A stretch of DNA of 64,000 nucleotides from Abditibacterium sp. (GCA_030448265.1 JAUJNG010000008.1:9169-73168); one strand, 5' to 3'; numbered from the stretch's first letter, positions 15,564-24,617 are shown. The notes: generated by a model from the sequence alone, not told the origin. Program-made: numbers and translations.

Positions 15564-17489
15564 ATGTCTCCCGAATTTTCTCGTGAATGGCTCGAAACCA
15601 ACGGCATCGGCGGTTTTGCCTCCGGCTCGATTGCGGGCGCCGTCACGCGCCGTTATCACGCTTTTTTGTGCGCCGCGACCCGCGCGCCGCAACAGCGCGC
15701 CGTTCTAATTTCCAAAATCGAAGAAACCATCTTCCTTGACGACCAAACTTTCGCTTTGAGCGCCAACATCTGGCGCGGCGCGATTTCGCCGCGCGGCGAC
15801 CAGTTTTTGAAGGAATTCGCGCTCGACCCGCTTCCGCGCTGGATTTACGAAATTCCGCTCCCAACCGGCACTATTCGTCTCGAAAAAACGATCTGGATGC
15901 CGCGCGAATCGAACACTTCCATCGCGGAATATCGGCTTCTCGAGGGGCCGCCGTGCCGCCTTTCGATCCGGCCTTTCGTCACGGGCCGCGATTACCACTC
16001 CACCCACTGCGCCAACCCTGATTTCAACCGCGCGACGCAGATTTCGCCCTGCCAGATGACGATGCAGCCCTACCCGCATCTGCCCGCGATTCATTTTCTG
16101 CACGACGGCGAATTTCGGCCCGCCGGCGACTGGTTTCATTTTTTCGAGTGGCCCATCGAAGCGGAGCGCGGCCTCGACCCCCACGAAGACGCCTGGAGTC
16201 CTGGCACGTTTGCGCTCGAACTCAGCGCCGAACTGGGCGCCGTTTTCGCCGCCACGACTGCGCCTGCGCCGCTCGAAACGCTGCTGGAGTCCAAAGCAAC
16301 TGAAATCGCGCGCCGCACGCAAATCGCGGGCGGCACGACTTGGAGCGAAAGCGAAAACCGCCTCAAACGCGCCGCCGACCAATTTATCGTCAAGCGCGAA
16401 GACGGTCTGCACACCGTTCTGGCGGGCTATCACTGGTTCACCGACTGGGGCCGCGACACCATGATCGCTTTGCCAGGACTGTGTTTGACGACGCGCCGTT
16501 TCGACATCGCGGCTTCGATTCTGCGTTCGTTTGCGGGCGCGATGAGTCAGGGCATGATTCCCAATCGCTTTCCCGAAGCCGGAGAGGTGCCCGATTTCAA
16601 CACCGTTGACGCCACGCTGTGGTTTGTCAACGCCGTCTCGCGCTACGGCGACGCTTCGGGCGACTGGGACACGGTGCGCGAGCTTTACCCGAAACTTTGC
16701 GAAGCCCTGGACTGGCATCTGGCGGGCACGCGCTACGGCATCAGGGCCGACCCCGAAGACGGACTGCTGCGCGCCGGTGATGCCCACTCGCAACTGACGT
16801 GGATGGACGCCAAAATCGGCGATACGGCGTTTACACCGCGAGCGGGCAAGCCGGTGGAGATTCAGGCGCTGTGGCACAACGCGCTGTGCGAAACCGCGAT
16901 TCTGGCGCGGCGTTTCGGGGATGAGAACACGGCGGGCATCGCGCTCGAATGGAGCCGCAACGCCGAGGCGCACTTCGCCGACAAATTTTGGAATGAGGCC
17001 GAAGGGTGTCTTTTCGACTGCATCGACGGCGATTTCCGCGACGGCGCGATTCGGCCCAATCAGATTTTGGCGGTGTCGCTTCCCAACCGAATTTTGGGCG
17101 CGGAATTGGAAAAATCGGTCGTCGCGGTCGTGCAGCGCGAACTCCTCACGCCCTACGGTTTGCGCTCGCTGAGTCCCCGCGATTCGCGCTATCGCGGCAC
17201 CTACCTCGGCGATAGCTGGGCGCGCGATTCGGCCTACCATCAGGGCACGGTCTGGACGTGGCCCATCGGCGCGTTTTTGAGCGCGTATCTCAAGGTGAAC
17301 GGCGGCTCAAATGAAGCTAAAATACAGGTGCGGCAATGGCTGGCGCCGCTCATCGCGCATCTCGATGAAGCGGGAATTGGCTCGATTTCCGAGATTTTCG
17401 ACGGCGACGCGCCTCATGCGCCGCGCGGCTGCATCGCGCAGGCGTGGAGCGTGTCGGAAGTGCTGCGAGTATGGGAAGAACTGAAATGA
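15564..17489 (+). CDS. glycogen debranching enzyme (amylo-α-1,6-glucosidase)
   Basis: Protein of 641 residues of the archaeal/bacterial glycogen-debranching family. An N-terminal GDE_N domain (about 5-210, starting EWLETNGIGGFASGSI) and a C-terminal (α/α)6 GH133 domain (about 280-635) are seen. Motifs include YHWFTDWGRDTMIALPGLCL (about 289-308, with a catalytic acid) and RPNQILAVSLP (about 493-503). It removes α-1,6 branches, and works naturally with the glycogen phosphorylase at 40360. The secreted-protein gene overlaps its last four bases. Confidence 0.93.
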   Translation: MSPEFSREWLETNGIGGFASGSIAGAVTRRYHAFLCAATRAPQQRAVLISKIEETIFLDDQTFALSANIWRGAISPRGDQFLKEFALDPLPRWIYEIPLPTGTIRLEKTIWMPRESNTSIAEYRLLEGPPCRLSIRPFVTGRDYHSTHCANPDFNRATQISPCQMTMQPYPHLPAIHFLHDGEFRPAGDWFHFFEWPIEAERGLDPHEDAWSPGTFALELSAELGAVFAATTAPAPLETLLESKATEIARRTQIAGGTTWSESENRLKRAADQFIVKREDGLHTVLAGYHWFTDWGRDTMIALPGLCLTTRRFDIAASILRSFAGAMSQGMIPNRFPEAGEVPDFNTVDATLWFVNAVSRYGDASGDWDTVRELYPKLCEALDWHLAGTRYGIRADPEDGLLRAGDAHSQLTWMDAKIGDTAFTPRAGKPVEIQALWHNALCETAILARRFGDENTAGIALEWSRNAEAHFADKFWNEAEGCLFDCIDGDFRDGAIRPNQILAVSLPNRILGAELEKSVVAVVQRELLTPYGLRSLSPRDSRYRGTYLGDSWARDSAYHQGTVWTWPIGAFLSAYLKVNGGSNEAKIQVRQWLAPLIAHLDEAGIGSISEIFDGDAPHAPRGCIAQAWSVSEVLRVWEELK

Positions 17490-18640
17490 AACATTATGGA
17501 CTTTTGATTGCGGCTATTGTGTGTCTGGGCGCCTCCGCGCGCGCCAACGATTCGGCGTTTTCCGGCGTGAGCGGCACGCCCAAACCGATGCAGGGCGAAC
17601 ATCGCTCGATTGCGATGCAAAGCGAGAAAATCGTCATCACGACCGATGGCGAAACCTATCAAACCACCGTCGATTTCGTTTTTCGCAACGATGGCGGCGC
17701 GTCGAGCGTGCAGATGGGCTTTCCCGAAACCTCTTACGGCGATGTCAAATCGGCCACTCAAACCGCGTTTTTGCGTTTTGCGACCTGGGTCGATGGCGAC
17801 AGGGTGCCCGCCACACGCCTCATCACCCGAAGCGGCGAAGGCAATACCGAGGCTTACTGGCTCAAAACCGTGACGTTTGGGCCAAAGCAGACGCGCCGCG
17901 TGCGCGTTTCCTACGCTTCGCCGCTGGGCACAGCCACGACATGGGGCCTTCGCAATGCGCTGGCTTACAACTTCACCGGCCAAAACTGGAAAGGCAAAGT
18001 GAAGAGGAGCGATCTGGAGATTCGCGTCACGGGGTCGGGCCTGTGGACGGCTTTGCCCATTTTTGAGGGCAAGCCCGTGCCGATGACTCTCGAAACCGGA
18101 GCCAAAAGCGCCATTTTCCGTAAAACCTGGCGCGATTGGCAGGCGCAGGGCGATTTCAACTTCGGCCTCACGCGCACCGTTCCGTTTTGGATGCTGGATC
18201 GAGGTTCACTGGAAACCCCACCAGAGTGGCTTCGGAATACCGTCACTTTTCGCGTGGGCACCGTGCCCGCCGAGCTGCCCCGAAATATCGCCCTGCCACC
18301 CGCTTTCACACGCAACGGCGTGACTTATATTTCGCTGCCGCATCTGAAAAACCGTCTCGATGGTTTCGGGGTCGATCTGAAAAGACGGCGCCGGACAGTG
18401 CCCAAAGTCGATTTGAAATGGAACGCCCAAACCGGCGTTTCAACGCTGGTCGCGGGGCCAAAAACGCTGAATTTCGCGCCCCAGGTCGGCTCGCCCGCGC
18501 CAGTTCTCTTGCGCGGTCAATACGGCAACACGCTTTATGTGCCGCTCGCGCCCGTCGCCAAAACGCTGGGACTGTCTTTCCAACTCGACCCCAAAAACCG
18601 GCTTTTCGATTTGAAGCGCGGCACCTGGTCGGACAAATGA
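17486..18640 (+). CDS. secreted protein with C-terminal copper-amine-oxidase-N-like domain
   Basis: Protein of 384 residues. A signal peptide (about 1-20, ending ARA) is followed by a strand-rich domain (about 30-195, DUF4424-like by appearance, with TTDGETYQTTVDFVFRN). The C-terminal region (about 270-384) resembles the repeated stalk domain of copper amine oxidase N-terminal type: NGVTYISLPHL, WNAQTGVSTLVAG, then LYVPLAPVAKTLG, which in many Armatimonadota/Firmicutes proteins binds the cell wall. The start at 17486 overlaps the debranching enzyme stop, and recX overlaps its own stop, so the three genes are one coupled operon. Domain naming was by eye. Confidence 0.75.
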   Translation: MKHYGLLIAAIVCLGASARANDSAFSGVSGTPKPMQGEHRSIAMQSEKIVITTDGETYQTTVDFVFRNDGGASSVQMGFPETSYGDVKSATQTAFLRFATWVDGDRVPATRLITRSGEGNTEAYWLKTVTFGPKQTRRVRVSYASPLGTATTWGLRNALAYNFTGQNWKGKVKRSDLEIRVTGSGLWTALPIFEGKPVPMTLETGAKSAIFRKTWRDWQAQGDFNFGLTRTVPFWMLDRGSLETPPEWLRNTVTFRVGTVPAELPRNIALPPAFTRNGVTYISLPHLKNRLDGFGVDLKRRRRTVPKVDLKWNAQTGVSTLVAGPKTLNFAPQVGSPAPVLLRGQYGNTLYVPLAPVAKTLGLSFQLDPKNRLFDLKRGTWSDK

Positions 18641-19293
18641 AAACCCAGCCGTTCCCTGGCGAGATAACGCTGATTGTGGCGCAGGAGCGCGTCAAAAAGC
18701 ATCTCGGCGCGCGGGCGAACGTGTTCATCGACGGCAAATTTTCCTTCGCTCTGAGCCTCGAAGTCATCAACAAACACGGTCTGAGGCCGCAAATGCGCCT
18801 CGACGCCGCGCAGCTTGCGGCGCTGTTGCGCGAGGATGGCGAGGCCAGGGCGCTGGTGACGGCGGCGAATTTCATCGGTTATCGCCCGCGCTCGAAAAGC
18901 GAAGTGCGCGCGCGATTGGAGCGCGACGAGTGGAGCGAAGAAGTTATCGCGCGCGTTGTGGAGCGATTGGAGGGTGCCAAAATGCTCGACGACGCACAGT
19001 TCGCCGCCGGTTGGGTCGGCGCGCGCGAACGCTCCAGGCCGCGCGGCTCGCGCCTGCTGCAACAGGAACTGCGGCACAAAGGCGTGGCAAAAGAAGAAAT
19101 CGAGGCGGCGCTTCCCGACGCCGAGGCCGAACTGCACAACGCGCTCGCGGCGCTGGGAAAGCTGGAGCGCAAACTGGCGCCCTATTCGGGCCGCGACCGC
19201 GATCAAAAAGCCATCGAACACCTGATGCGGCGCGGGTTTGGATATTCGACCATCAAAGCGGCTCTGCAACACCAAAACGAAAATGAAGAGTGA
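18637..19293 (+). CDS. recX: regulatory protein RecX
   Basis: RecX of 218 residues, which binds RecA filaments and limits recombinase activity. It shows the three three-helix repeats of the family, with RPRSKSEVRARLERDEWSEE (about 88-107), DDAQFAAGWVGARER (about 121-135), RGSRLLQQELRHKGV (about 139-153) and ending HLMRRGFGYSTIKAAL. The N-terminal 60 residues form the usual leading strand region (TLIVAQERVKKHLGARANVFIDG). The ATG at 18637 overlaps the upstream stop in an ATGA. recA is not in the window. Confidence 0.93.
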   Translation: MKTQPFPGEITLIVAQERVKKHLGARANVFIDGKFSFALSLEVINKHGLRPQMRLDAAQLAALLREDGEARALVTAANFIGYRPRSKSEVRARLERDEWSEEVIARVVERLEGAKMLDDAQFAAGWVGARERSRPRGSRLLQQELRHKGVAKEEIEAALPDAEAELHNALAALGKLERKLAPYSGRDRDQKAIEHLMRRGFGYSTIKAALQHQNENEE

Positions 19294-19304
19294 AGCGACC
19301 TCTG

Positions 19305-19416
19305 GGGAAAACCACAGAGACGCAGAGACACAGAGGAGAACAGAAGATAGAGAGGCTCAAAAGACGGGCCTCTGCTCCTTTTCTCTCTGTGTCTCTGCGT
19401 CTCTGTGGTTTTTCCC
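19305..19416. repeat. octamer (CACAGAGA-type) inverted repeat after recX
   Basis: Arms begin GGGAAAAACCACAGAGACGC and contain the units CACAGAGA, CGCAGAGA, CACAGAGG. The right arm complements them. The same family is at 45803-45909, 48145-48283 and 52921-53001. Confidence 0.88.
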
Positions 19417-19516
19417 TTGATAGGTGGCAACTTGGGTTAATTAAGGCCAATTTCGCGGAAACCGGCATTCAAGTTGCCTCGTTTTGGAAGACACGACTCT
19501 CCTGGAGAACATTTTC

Positions 19517-20170
19517 ATGGCCACCAAAATTTCACCCAAAACCACCGCCAAGTCCAACGGCATTGCCGCGAAGAACGGCTTTCACGCCGACGGCGCCAAC
19601 CAGCCCATTTTGCACCAGCGCGGGCCGATCATTCAGCAATACGGCACCGTCCGCGATATTCCCATCGGCCTCGATGCCGCCGCGCGCAAGCAGTCGGTGG
19701 ACGCGCTCAATCAGATTCTGGCCGACACCATCATGCTGACCATGATGTATAAAAAGCATCACTGGCAGGTGAGCGGGCACACGTTTTATCAACTGCATCT
19801 GCTCTTCGACAAGCATTTCGAAGAGCAAAGCGCGCTTGTCGATACCATCGCCGAACGCATCCAGCTTTTGGGCGGCGTGACAACGGGAATGCCCGCTTCG
19901 GTCGCCAGACTCACCAAAGTCGAACATCCGCCCGAAGGTGTCGAGGAAGTGCCCGCGCAGATTTCACGTCTGCTTGAAGCGCATGAACTGATTCTCACCC
20001 AATCGCGCGAATTCGCCGCCAAAGCCAGTGAACGGGGCGACGAAGGCACCAATGATATGCTGATTTCCGACGTGGTTCGCACCAACGAAATGCAGGTTTG
20101 GTTCATCGCTTCGCACCTGGTCGATGAACCGCTCGTCCACGCCGGAAGCGTTCCCGATTCAAACCATTAA
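19517..20170 (+). CDS. dps: Dps-family ferritin-like protein
   Basis: Protein of 217 residues. Dps forms a 12-subunit cage that oxidises and stores iron and protects DNA from peroxide. The ferroxidase helix HWQVSGHTFYQLHLLFDKHF (about 87-106) has the family's His, Asp and Glu ligand pattern. A 70-residue N-terminal tail precedes it, longer than in E. coli Dps and basic at the start (MATKISPKTTAKSNG), which could bind DNA. GGAG lies 9-12 bases before the ATG at 19517. A strong terminator follows. Its last 87 codons and the terminator are duplicated at 24982-25289. Confidence 0.92.
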   Translation: MATKISPKTTAKSNGIAAKNGFHADGANQPILHQRGPIIQQYGTVRDIPIGLDAAARKQSVDALNQILADTIMLTMMYKKHHWQVSGHTFYQLHLLFDKHFEEQSALVDTIAERIQLLGGVTTGMPASVARLTKVEHPPEGVEEVPAQISRLLEAHELILTQSREFAAKASERGDEGTNDMLISDVVRTNEMQVWFIASHLVDEPLVHAGSVPDSNH

Positions 20171-20178
20171 ATCGAGAC

Positions 20179-20219
20179 AAAAAAAGCCCGCAGAACAATT
20201 GTTCTGCGGGCTTTTTTTG
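20179..20219 (+). terminator. Rho-independent terminator of dps
   Basis: AAAAAAGCCCGCAGAAC pairs with GTTCTGCGGGCTTTTTTT around a central AATT. An altered copy lies after the dps fragment at 25252-25289. Confidence 0.93.
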
Positions 20220-20321
20220 TGGCGAATGTGAAACGTGTGAAAGGCCGAAGCTGTAAGCCGCCGGAGGAAGCGACAAGTCAGACAGCTTGTTGATGGCTTC
20301 GACGCCGATTTTCCCAACCCC

Positions 20322-20405
20322 TTGACGCGCAGTTTAGGCTCGGCTAAAATGCGCTTGGCACGAAATTTTAGTGATAGCTAAATATATGATTAGTAGTCGC
20401 TAATC
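20322..20405 (+). promoter_or_regulatory. promoter overlapped by three TTAG-N6-CTAA operators
   Basis: A near-consensus promoter has -35 TTGACG (20322-20327), a 17-base spacer and -10 TAAAAT (20345-20350). Three palindromes share the form TTAG, six bases, CTAA: TTTAG-GCTCGG-CTAAA at 20333-20348, covering the spacer and -10; TTTAG-TGATAG-CTAAA at 20367-20382; and GATTAG-TAGTCG-CTAATC at 20388-20405. This is the half-site and spacing of DtxR/IdeR-type metal repressor operators. It drives the GNAT gene and probably the β-barrel gene after it. The regulator itself is not in the window. Confidence 0.72.
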
Positions 20406-20439
20406 GAAGCATAAATGGACAACGAAAAAAGGAGAAACC

Positions 20440-21027
20440 ATGGATAAGCAAACCCCTGTGAGCGGCGGTTCGATGAAATCTGACTTGACGATACGGCGGG
20501 CGCGTGTCGGTGACGAGGCGAAGGTTCAAGCATTCGGGCGAGCACTGTGGTTTGAACAGGGCGTCGAACCCGCTCCCTGCGTGAGCGGCGTGTTCGCAAA
20601 GTATTGGAATGAAACTTATCTGCGCATGACCTTCACTATGCCGGAGGGCGGCTTTATCGTGGCCGAGCAAAATAACGTCATCGTTGGTATAGCGGCGGCT
20701 AACGTCAAGTCCAACGCGCCAAAAACGGCGCTTCTGTCCCGACTCTGGGTGCTGCCCTCGCATCACGGCAGGGACATCGAACGTGCGCTCTTGAAAAGAT
20801 GTGAAAGGGCATTGCCGCGCACCGTGACGACTCTGCTGACCAGCGTCGTGCAGCGCGACGAGAGCGCATTGCACTTTTATGCCGGTGAAGGATTCAACGC
20901 GGTGCGGCTTATCGAGTTGGGCGACGGCGAGCACCGCAACGTCTTCGTCGAAATGACTAAACCCATCGGGCGAAGCGCGATGTTCACAATTCGCGCGCCG
21001 CAGAAAACCGTTGCCAGCTTGAACTGA
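20440..21027 (+). CDS. GNAT-family N-acetyltransferase
   Basis: Protein of 195 residues with a GNAT fold (about 15-170). The N-terminal strand is DLTIRRARVGDEAKVQAF, the central strand is GFIVAEQNNVIVGIAAANVKS (split here), and the acetyl-CoA binding strand-helix reads SRLWVLPSHHGRDIERALLKRCE in two pieces (about 104-126), where the usual Q/R-x-x-G-x-G/A loop is weakly kept as HHGRDI. The substrate cannot be told. AAGGAG precedes the ATG at 20440. It is first in an operon under the metal-repressor-like operators, so an iron-related role is likely from context only. Confidence 0.82.
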   Translation: MDKQTPVSGGSMKSDLTIRRARVGDEAKVQAFGRALWFEQGVEPAPCVSGVFAKYWNETYLRMTFTMPEGGFIVAEQNNVIVGIAAANVKSNAPKTALLSRLWVLPSHHGRDIERALLKRCERALPRTVTTLLTSVVQRDESALHFYAGEGFNAVRLIELGDGEHRNVFVEMTKPIGRSAMFTIRAPQKTVASLN

Positions 21028-21118
21028 CCTGTTTTGCGCTCATACCTCGCTGCGTTTGGCTCGAAGCGACACCGGACAGGGGGCCGATGCGTAAGGTGAA
21101 AACTAAGGAAAAACATCA

Positions 21119-22825
21119 ATGAAACAATGCCTGTGGCCAGTGACGTTCCAGGATAAAACGCAAAGGTTCGACCAGGTGTTAATCCGTCATGCGCTGGGAC
21201 GAAAGAGGATGTCCCGCGTGACCGTAATTCCATCGCATCCAACACAGCGATTCCTCAACTTCCGGTTGTCTATCGCTTTCACAATTTTTGTTTTTCTTCA
21301 CGCGCACCATCTCGTTTACGCCCAGCCCGCCGCGCCATCGGCCACAGCGCCAGCAGTCACGGCGCCACCAGCGACAACGCCGCCTTCGGCCACTATCACG
21401 CCGCAAAATGGCTCTCCGGATGCCGGAGCCGCCAAAGCCGCGCCCACACCCGCACCCATCAAACTCGGCCAGTTCACTGTTAGCGGTTTTAACCGCACGC
21501 GTGGTGAGAGCTTCGACTTCTTTGAGGGCGCGACGGGCGACGGCAATTACAATTACGTCGGTAACCTGTTGCGCGTCGGCATCGGGCTGAGCCGGCCCAA
21601 AACCGACTTCCAATTCGATCTGAATCAGCCTACGCTGTTCAACCTGCCCACTGATGCCGTTACACCGCCGCCCGCCGGACAGTTGGGTTTGGGAGCGTCC
21701 TACTTCGCGGCCAACGGCAACGACAAGCAGCCCCAGGGCATTTTCGTCCAACAGGCGTTCGTGCGCTTCAGGGGGATAGGTGGCGCCGCCAACAGCCTGC
21801 GACTGGGCCGCTTCGAGTTCTCCGAAGGCGTCGAAACCACGCCCAGGGATCCCAGTCTGGCCTACCTCAAGCGCGAGCGCATCGCGCAGCGCCTCATTGG
21901 AAATTTCGGATTCTCGCACGCGCAACGCTCGTTCGATGGCCTGCAACTGGTTCGCAATACGCCCGCCGGCAACATCACTCTGGTCGGCGCGCGTGCTACC
22001 GAAGGCGTCTTTCAGGTGCGCGGCAACGGCGAACTGGACGTGGATTTCCTTTATGGCGCCTACACCGTGCCGCGCGCCCGCAGTGACGCGCGCCTCTTCG
22101 CCGCGCATTACCGCGACGGCAGGAGTGACGTTGTCAAGGTGGACAATCGTCCGCTCGCCCTGCGACAGGCCGACCGCGAAAACATCGGCGTCACCACGCT
22201 GGGCGCCCACTATCTCACTGCTTTCAAAACCGGCGGCGGCACGGCGGATGTGCTGGCATGGGGGGCGCTGCAAGACGGCGACTGGGGCAACCTCGATCAC
22301 CGCGCCGCCGCGCTGGCCCTCGAAGCTGGCTACCAGCCGCGAAACACGCGGCTCAAACCCTGGCTGCGCGTGGGCTACTTCCGTTCGTCGGGCGACCGCG
22401 ATCCGTCCGATGGCCGGCACGGCACGTTTTTTCAAATGCTGCCCACGCCGCGCATCTATGCCCGCTTTCCGTTTTACAACCTGATGAACAACGAGGACGC
22501 TTTCGCCCAACTCATCCTTCGCCCCAACCCCAGGTTCACGGTTCGCCTTGACGCGCACCAGGTGCGTCTGGGCAACGCGCGCGACCTTTACTATGCAGGC
22601 GGCGGCGCTTTTGAGGACGACACCTTTGGCTACGCCGGTCGGCCTTCAGGCGGTAGCAGGAGCCTATCCCGCGTCTATGACATCAGCCTGGATTATCAAC
22701 TCAGCGCGCGCACGCAAATCGGCTTTTACCTGGGAGCAGCGTCCGGTGGCCGCGTGATTTCCAACATCTACCCGCGCAACGACAACGGACGCTTCGCCTT
22801 CCTCGAAGTCACCAACCGCTTTTAG
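21119..22825 (+). CDS. outer-membrane β-barrel protein, alginate-export-like
   Basis: Protein of 568 residues. The ATG at 21119 has AAGGA 8 bases upstream, but the hydrophobic signal segment lies at about residues 43-68 (LSIAFTIFVFLHAHHLVYAQ), so a start at 21209 would give a more normal signal peptide. A Pro/Ala/Thr-rich linker (about 69-115) leads to a barrel (about 118-568) of alternating strands. It has RLGRFEFSEGVE, YGAYTVPRARSDAR and RVYDISLDYQLSARTQIGF, and ends VTNRF with terminal Phe. It resembles the Alginate_exp (AlgE-like) family. Its placement 91 bases after the GNAT gene suggests uptake or export of an iron-related solute. Confidence 0.75.
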   Translation: MKQCLWPVTFQDKTQRFDQVLIRHALGRKRMSRVTVIPSHPTQRFLNFRLSIAFTIFVFLHAHHLVYAQPAAPSATAPAVTAPPATTPPSATITPQNGSPDAGAAKAAPTPAPIKLGQFTVSGFNRTRGESFDFFEGATGDGNYNYVGNLLRVGIGLSRPKTDFQFDLNQPTLFNLPTDAVTPPPAGQLGLGASYFAANGNDKQPQGIFVQQAFVRFRGIGGAANSLRLGRFEFSEGVETTPRDPSLAYLKRERIAQRLIGNFGFSHAQRSFDGLQLVRNTPAGNITLVGARATEGVFQVRGNGELDVDFLYGAYTVPRARSDARLFAAHYRDGRSDVVKVDNRPLALRQADRENIGVTTLGAHYLTAFKTGGGTADVLAWGALQDGDWGNLDHRAAALALEAGYQPRNTRLKPWLRVGYFRSSGDRDPSDGRHGTFFQMLPTPRIYARFPFYNLMNNEDAFAQLILRPNPRFTVRLDAHQVRLGNARDLYYAGGGAFEDDTFGYAGRPSGGSRSLSRVYDISLDYQLSARTQIGFYLGAASGGRVISNIYPRNDNGRFAFLEVTNRF

Positions 22826-22989
22826 CGCTCAGCTTTTAGCAACGCGAACCTGCGCCATATCATCCGGAACACCAGATAACACACGCCTGACGCAGCGAAG
22901 CAACGTGCCCCTGTTGCAGCGCCGGTTGCCGCGTGGCGGCGCGCATAGAGGACGGGCGCATGCATCGCTGAATCAACTCCTCTGCGACT

Positions 22990-23009
22990 GGGCGCACGAG
23001 TCACGCACG
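22990..23009 (+). repeat. 20-bp direct repeat, copy 1
   Basis: GGGCGCACGAGTCACGCACG is repeated exactly at 24907-24926. The two copies flank the PepSY gene in direct orientation, 1.9 kb apart. Confidence 0.85.
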
Positions 23010-23093
23010 AACCTCGCTGCCATCATCGTAGCACGGCGGCTGGGTTTAAACATTAACTCGCTACTGTAACCCCACCTTGAGCGTTTATAGAAT

Positions 23094-23133
23094 AAGCACC
23101 CCGTAACTATGAAACGTTACGGAGTGCTTTCTT
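23094..23133. terminator. bidirectional terminator-like hairpin
   Basis: AAGCACCCCGTAAC pairs with GTTACGGAGTGCTT with one mismatch around a 7-base loop. It can serve both the β-barrel gene (plus) and the PepSY gene (minus), which converge here. Confidence 0.75.
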
Positions 23134-23225
23134 CCGGCCACAGTCAAGCTGCGCGCAGGCCACCGAATGCGGCGCAAAACGGACCGCCTCTCCATTCGTC
23201 GCTCGATCTATTGAAACAGTTCATT

Positions 23226-24458
23226 TCACCTTTGATCCGATGAGGAGGCCACCAGTTCCGGCACGGATTGCCGTGATCGCTGTGGCGTGTCGGCGAGAAG
23301 TTCGGGCGTGGTGTGGCCCACATCCATGCGCCGCGCGCGCGTCCGCGCACGGCCACGTCGCCGTTCGCGCCACATGAGCGCGCCGGTCACGAATAATCCC
23401 GTCGGCACAAAGCCAAGTAACACGTAGAGTGCTTTCACCGGCATATGCAGCCCGAATAGCCCGCCCCAGGTGCCAAAATGCAGGGGCCGCAGGATGCGCA
23501 GAAATTGCTGCCCCATCGCCGCGCCGCGTGGATCATCCACGCCGAGCACCTTTCCGGTGCGTGGGTCGAGGTCGATCTGCACCGTATCCGCGCCTTCGAC
23601 GCCTTCGGGATAACGCCGGCTGACGCCCAGGGCATCGGTTGCCTCGCGTGGCAGACGCACCTTTGCCAGTTCGGTGTTTGGCGCAGCGAGAGCCGAGCGA
23701 CGCAGCAGTTCGTCGAGCGACAAATCGGGTCGGCGCGAGCGCGGTGCTTTGGGCGCTTGGGGATGGGGCGGCGTGTTCGTCAGGCGGTAGACCCACGCCT
23801 CCACCGGTTCATTGAAGATGAACGCTGCGCCCGATAGCGTGATCACCAGGAGCAACGGCAGCGAGTAGACGCCGAAGGCGTTGTGGCAGTTATGCACCAG
23901 ACAGCGAAAGGGGGCGCCGCGCTTGATCTTCAGGCGAGAGGGCAACTGCTTCCATTCGCGCGGCCACCACAGCCACAATCCGCTGGCCAGCAGCAGGCTC
24001 AACAGCAGCGCCCCGTAGCCATTAAGAATCACGCCCCGCTCGTCGAGCAGCAACTCACTGTGCAGGCATTTTATCCACGGCATGAGCGCCTGACCGCGCT
24101 GGCGCTCGCCCACCACCCGCGTGCGGAAGGGATCGACAAACACCTCACGCGAGGCCAGGCCGCTTTTGCCCAGCCGGAACTCCCATGTGTTGCGTCCGTG
24201 CTGTGGTGCGTTCAACTGGCGAATCCATTCGCCAGGATACTCCCTGCGCACGACGGCCACGAGTTGCGACACCGGCTTCGGCTGGCCCTGGGACTCCACA
24301 CGCATCAGGTGCGGGTTGAGGCGCGCGTCGAGCGCGAGGTTAAACACCATCGCCGCGCCCGTCAAGCCTAACAGCGCGAAGTATAGCCCCAGCACCAAAC
24401 CGAGCCATAGGTGGACGAAAAACACGGCCTTGCGAAAAAAGGCAGCCATTGACATCAA
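23226..24458 (-). CDS. PepSY-associated membrane protein (siderophore-reductase-like)
   Basis: Protein of 410 residues of the PepSY-TM family, which includes FoxB/FegB-like inner-membrane proteins that help release iron from siderophores or reduce ferric complexes. Membrane helices lie at about 8-35, 145-165, 195-215 and 348-372. PepSY-like domains lie between them, with a histidine-bearing first helix and HCHNAFGVYSLPLLLVITLSG (about 188-208, split for reading). The tail is Arg-rich (RERRRGRARTRARR). Its promoter carries two TTAG-N6-CTAA palindromes like those at 20333-20405, so it should be controlled with the GNAT/β-barrel operon on the opposite strand. Confidence 0.88.
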   Translation of the reverse strand: MMSMAAFFRKAVFFVHLWLGLVLGLYFALLGLTGAAMVFNLALDARLNPHLMRVESQGQPKPVSQLVAVVRREYPGEWIRQLNAPQHGRNTWEFRLGKSGLASREVFVDPFRTRVVGERQRGQALMPWIKCLHSELLLDERGVILNGYGALLLSLLLASGLWLWWPREWKQLPSRLKIKRGAPFRCLVHNCHNAFGVYSLPLLLVITLSGAAFIFNEPVEAWVYRLTNTPPHPQAPKAPRSRRPDLSLDELLRRSALAAPNTELAKVRLPREATDALGVSRRYPEGVEGADTVQIDLDPRTGKVLGVDDPRGAAMGQQFLRILRPLHFGTWGGLFGLHMPVKALYVLLGFVPTGLFVTGALMWRERRRGRARTRARRMDVGHTTPELLADTPQRSRQSVPELVASSSDQR

Positions 24459-24517
24459 TCATTCTCCAAAAGGTTTTAGCAGCCTCGCCGCGAGCGCGAC
24501 GGAATTAGCTACCGAAA

Positions 24518-24592
24518 TTTTAGTTAAGGCTAAAAATAAAAACAAGAGTATTTAATAAAAAAATTAGTCTAATCTAATTTTTTTAGAGTCAA
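24518..24592 (-). promoter_or_regulatory. PepSY promoter with two TTAG-N6-CTAA operators
   Basis: Two palindromes with the same six-base spacer: TTTTAG-TTAAGG-CTAAAA at 24518-24535 and AAATTAG-TCTAAT-CTAATTT at 24561-24580. On the minus strand a -35 TTGACT (24587-24592) and a weaker -10 ACTAAT (24563-24568, 18-base spacer) place the second palindrome across the core promoter, and the first just downstream of it, 60 bases before the start codon. DtxR/IdeR-type repression is inferred. Confidence 0.7.
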
Positions 24593-24617
24593 GGGTAAGA
24601 CCAGGAGATCAATGGCT

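Larger units (their letters stand above)
22826..23225. other. 400-base gap between converging genes
   Basis: No gene is supported. It holds one copy of a 20-base direct repeat (22990-23009) and a terminator-like hairpin at 23094-23133. A 60-residue open frame on the minus strand at 22822-23004 has no recognisable features. Confidence 0.6.

Noticed and set aside
15705..17240. Long open frame antisense to the debranching enzyme gene
   Set aside because: It is a by-product of GC-rich codon usage on the opposite strand. The plus strand encodes a clear enzyme with motifs, and the antisense reading has no recognisable protein features.
20440..24458. Complete siderophore biosynthesis system
   Set aside because: Only a GNAT protein, a barrel and a PepSY protein are present. 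No NRPS, NIS synthetase, TonB box or ABC transporter can be seen, so only an iron-related role is proposed.
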